Source: an uncultured Bacteroidota bacterium
GTDB taxonomy: Bacteria; Bacteroidota; Bacteroidia; 2-12-FULL-35-15
NCBI GenBank assembly: GCA_903926385.1
Contig: CAIYIS010000045.1
Location: 1-64,000 of the forward strand
Reading direction: 5' to 3'
Length of the DNA stretch: 64,000 nucleotides
The position numbers and the translations under genes were made by a program. Positions 62,441 to 64,000 of the stretch are shown in pieces. The first letter of the stretch is position 1, and each line of letters starts with the position of its first letter. The notes below the pieces were generated by a model. It did no database searches. It was given only the letters and a program-made list of their open reading frames with translations, and was not told the origin of the DNA.

Positions 62441-62594
62441 GGTTACACATTTTTTATGCTTTTTGGTTTCTATTGCAATGATGGATAGTAAACGGGGAGT
62501 TAAAAAAGGGCTGCTCTCAGTACAATGTCAACTCCAAAATGGATACATCTCCCCCCATCATGCACCAACATAAAGAAAATAGGAGTAGCACAAC
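62441..62594. other. Intergenic region before array D
   Basis: Between the flavoprotein gene and the array I see only short A/T-rich and C-rich blocks. The upstream part should hold the flavoprotein promoter, but no good TAnnTTTG element is evident. Confidence 0.4.
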
Positions 62595-62912
62595 GATTCG
62601 TTCGGACGAATCGTTATCCTACATCAGTAGCAATGCAATCTGTTCGGACGGATCGTTATGCTACATCAATAGCAATGCGATTCGTTCGAACGAAGTGTTA
62701 TGCTACATCAATAGCAATACGATTCGTTCGAACGAAGTGTTATACTACATCAATAGCAATACGATTCGTTCGAACGAAGTGTTATGCTACATCAGTAGCA
62801 ATACGATTCGTCCGAACGAAGTGTTATGCTACATTAGTAGCAATACGATTCGTCCGAACAAAGTGTTATGCTACATCAGTAGTAATACGATTCGTTCGAA
62901 CGAAGTGTTATC
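62595..62912. repeat. 42-bp palindromic tandem array D (7 units plus a partial)
   Basis: Seven 42-bp units and a partial eighth, starting gattcgttcgaacgaagtg and continuing through ttatgctacatcaatagcaatac-like sequence. The core ttcgttcgaacgaa is a perfect 14-bp palindrome; the first unit instead contains cgattcgt-tcgg-acgaatcg, an 8-bp hairpin with a TCGG loop. Units drift at a few positions (ttcg/tccg, cagtag/caatag). The array lies between the flavoprotein and rluF genes. Because 42 is a multiple of three, ORFs run through it in more than one frame; I do not regard them as genes. Confidence 0.93.
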
Positions 62913-62941
62913 CATCTGTATGTTTACGAGGAGAATGAATG

Positions 62942-63688
62942 TTATTCATCTAAATTATCGGGGAGGAAGGAACCTTCTTCCGTTTTGGTGGAATGAGCTA
63001 CTAAATCGTTAATGGTTTTTATTTCTTCCTCATTCAGGTATCTCCATTTGCCTCCCGAAAGGCCGTTTAGGGTAATGTTCATTATCCGTATTCGTTTTAG
63101 CCGGGTAACTTTGTAATCCAGCTCTTCGCACATTCTGCGTATTTGTCGGTTCAATCCTTGCGTCAATATAATTTTGAACATGGTTTTATCCATCTGTTCC
63201 ACTTTGCATTTTTGTGTTACCGTGTCGAGGATTGGCACACCGTTACCCATTTTAAAGATAAATTCTGGTGTAATGGGTTTATCCACCGTAACCACATATT
63301 CTTTTTCATGATTGTTGCCTGCACGCAATATTTTATTTACAATGTCTCCGTCATTGGTCAAAAATATTAATCCTTCCGATGGTTTGTCCAACCGGCCAAT
63401 AGGGAATATTCTCTGACGGTGATTAATAAAGTCAATGATATTATCTTTGTCTTTAAGGTCAGTGGTAGAGGTAATTCCTGCAGGTTTATAAAAAGCAATA
63501 TAGATGAGGGCTTCTTTTGCTTTGAGCGGTTTGCCATCTATTTCTACTTTATCCCCATCGTTCACTTTGGTACCCATTTCTGGAAGCTGACCATTAATGG
63601 TAACTCTACCTTGTTCAATAAGTTTATCTGCTTCGCGTCTGGAGCAATATCCAGTTTCGCTGATGAATTTGTTAATCCGGGTTTGCAT
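62942..63688 (-). CDS. rluF: 23S rRNA pseudouridine synthase, RluF-like
   Basis: A 248-residue pseudouridine synthase with an N-terminal S4 RNA-binding domain (about 3-60, [20 protein letters not shown]) and the RsuA/RluB/RluE/RluF catalytic domain with [19 protein letters not shown] (catalytic Asp101), [11 protein letters not shown] and [13 protein letters not shown]. The motif [19 protein letters not shown] and the 23S U2604 group point to RluF. The C-terminal extension (about 228-248) is acidic and not part of the catalytic fold. Single-gene transcription is likely. Confidence 0.92.
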   Translation of the reverse strand: MQTRINKFISETGYCSRREADKLIEQGRVTINGQLPEMGTKVNDGDKVEIDGKPLKAKEALIYIAFYKPAGITSTTDLKDKDNIIDFINHRQRIFPIGRLDKPSEGLIFLTNDGDIVNKILRAGNNHEKEYVVTVDKPITPEFIFKMGNGVPILDTVTQKCKVEQMDKTMFKIILTQGLNRQIRRMCEELDYKVTRLKRIRIMNITLNGLSGGKWRYLNEEEIKTINDLVAHSTKTEEGSFLPDNLDE

Positions 63689-63894
63689 GTTTCAAAACTA
63701 CAAAAATTAAGAATAAGCAGTGTAATTAATTCCTTAAATAAAATTACAAACATTTTTTTATTACTATTTACGATAAACAGCAGCAATGATACCCCATACA
63801 ACGTTCAAATACTATTTATAAAGAATTATATGTACTTACCTTTGTTGCCTGCTTTCAATCCAAAAGCAATTAAAAAACCAACTAATCAATCAAT

Positions 63895-64000
63895 ATGAAA
63901 AAAAATCTTCTTTTATTATGCAGTGCTGCAATTATGGCAAGCTCTGCAAATGCGCAAGGTCCGGAAGTTACTTCGTGGATCCAAAACACAACAGCTACCA
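63895..64000 (+). CDS. 5' end of a secreted protein (partial)
   Basis: An ATG at 63895 opens a frame to the window's end with a clear signal peptide, MKKNLLLLCSAAIMASSAN then AQG, followed by the start of the mature protein, PEVTSWIQNTTAT. The sequence EVTSWIxNTT recalls the start of YHYH or similar secreted proteins, but only 35 residues are visible, so no name is given. A -7 element, tacctttg (63837-63844), lies 50 bases upstream. The gene continues beyond the window. Confidence 0.75.
   Translation, partial: MKKNLLLLCSAAIMASSANAQGPEVTSWIQNTTAT

Noticed and set aside
62595-62912. CRISPR array
   Set aside because: The same as for array A: units drift, but no spacer sequences exist between repeats.
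62525-63012. Frames through array D that extend into the rluF 3' region
   Set aside because: Open frames come from the 42-bp repeat, and the right end overlaps the antisense of rluF.

Overview
The window is a chromosomal segment from an uncultured-type Bacteroidota bacterium (class Bacteroidia in the broad sense; I cannot place it to family). The evidence is: several proteins with type IX secretion (T9SS) C-terminal sorting domains, a gliding-motility-type C-terminal domain protein paired with a PorP/SprF homologue, Omp28 and DUF6029 envelope proteins, promoters matching the Bacteroidota consensus (TTTG, about 20 nt, TAnnTTTG), moderate-to-low GC, and a futalosine-pathway MqnC gene. No rRNA or tRNA gene was seen.

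Layout. 1-2070: a lone LytTR regulator, a secreted-looking fibronectin-like family protein, and a 21-bp tandem array. 2160-7863: an A/T-rich, defence-type accessory island: an HNH endonuclease, then a compact operon of a DUF262 protein, an AAA/DUF3696 ATPase and a nuclease-like protein of unknown family, followed by small membrane-anchored unknowns. 8030-12057: housekeeping genes (ArsC-like, EamA exporter, YicC, guanylate kinase, ACMSD-like amidohydrolase). 12135-18024: T9SS cargo and an envelope thiol-redox cluster (secreted thioredoxin-like protein, TlpA-like protein, DUF6029 barrel, Omp28 lipoprotein). 18143-21271: UbiX, then a retropepsin-like/RimK/AstE-like set linked to amino-acid ligation. 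21273-27441 (minus): Kbl, a redoxin, an ALDH7 dehydrogenase, a Tat-exported Mn-type superoxide dismutase and an orphan biotin carrier. 27574-32163 (minus): a TetR-TolC-HlyD-DHA2 tripartite efflux operon with a palindromic operator. 32384-36638: small unknowns, a second array next to a second fibronectin-like family gene, and a PorP/SprF protein that follows a 1176-residue adhesin-like gene (36699-40229). 40361-46817: PdxA, MqnC and the 2-oxoglutarate dehydrogenase E1/E2 pair. 46867-51891 (minus): a membrane protein, SelD and MnmH (selenouridine tRNA modification) and a POT peptide transporter. 52246-58026 (minus): three T9SS-secreted proteins (FG-GAP, CotH/lamin-tail and a CBM-like protein). 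58241-63688: cytidine deaminase, PdhA, PdhC, a BaiN/HI0933-like flavoprotein, another array and RluF. At 63895 a further secreted protein begins and runs off the window.

The most unusual signal is a set of four tandem arrays (1754-2068, 22786-22994, 33020-33196, 62595-62912). Their sequences are unrelated, but each has a period of 21 or about 42 bp, contains internal palindromes, lies between genes and keeps long stop-free frames. Two are bracketed by clear inverted repeats and two lie next to paralogous fibronectin-like genes. The second item of interest is the DUF262/DUF3696/unknown three-gene operon with its membrane-protein tail.
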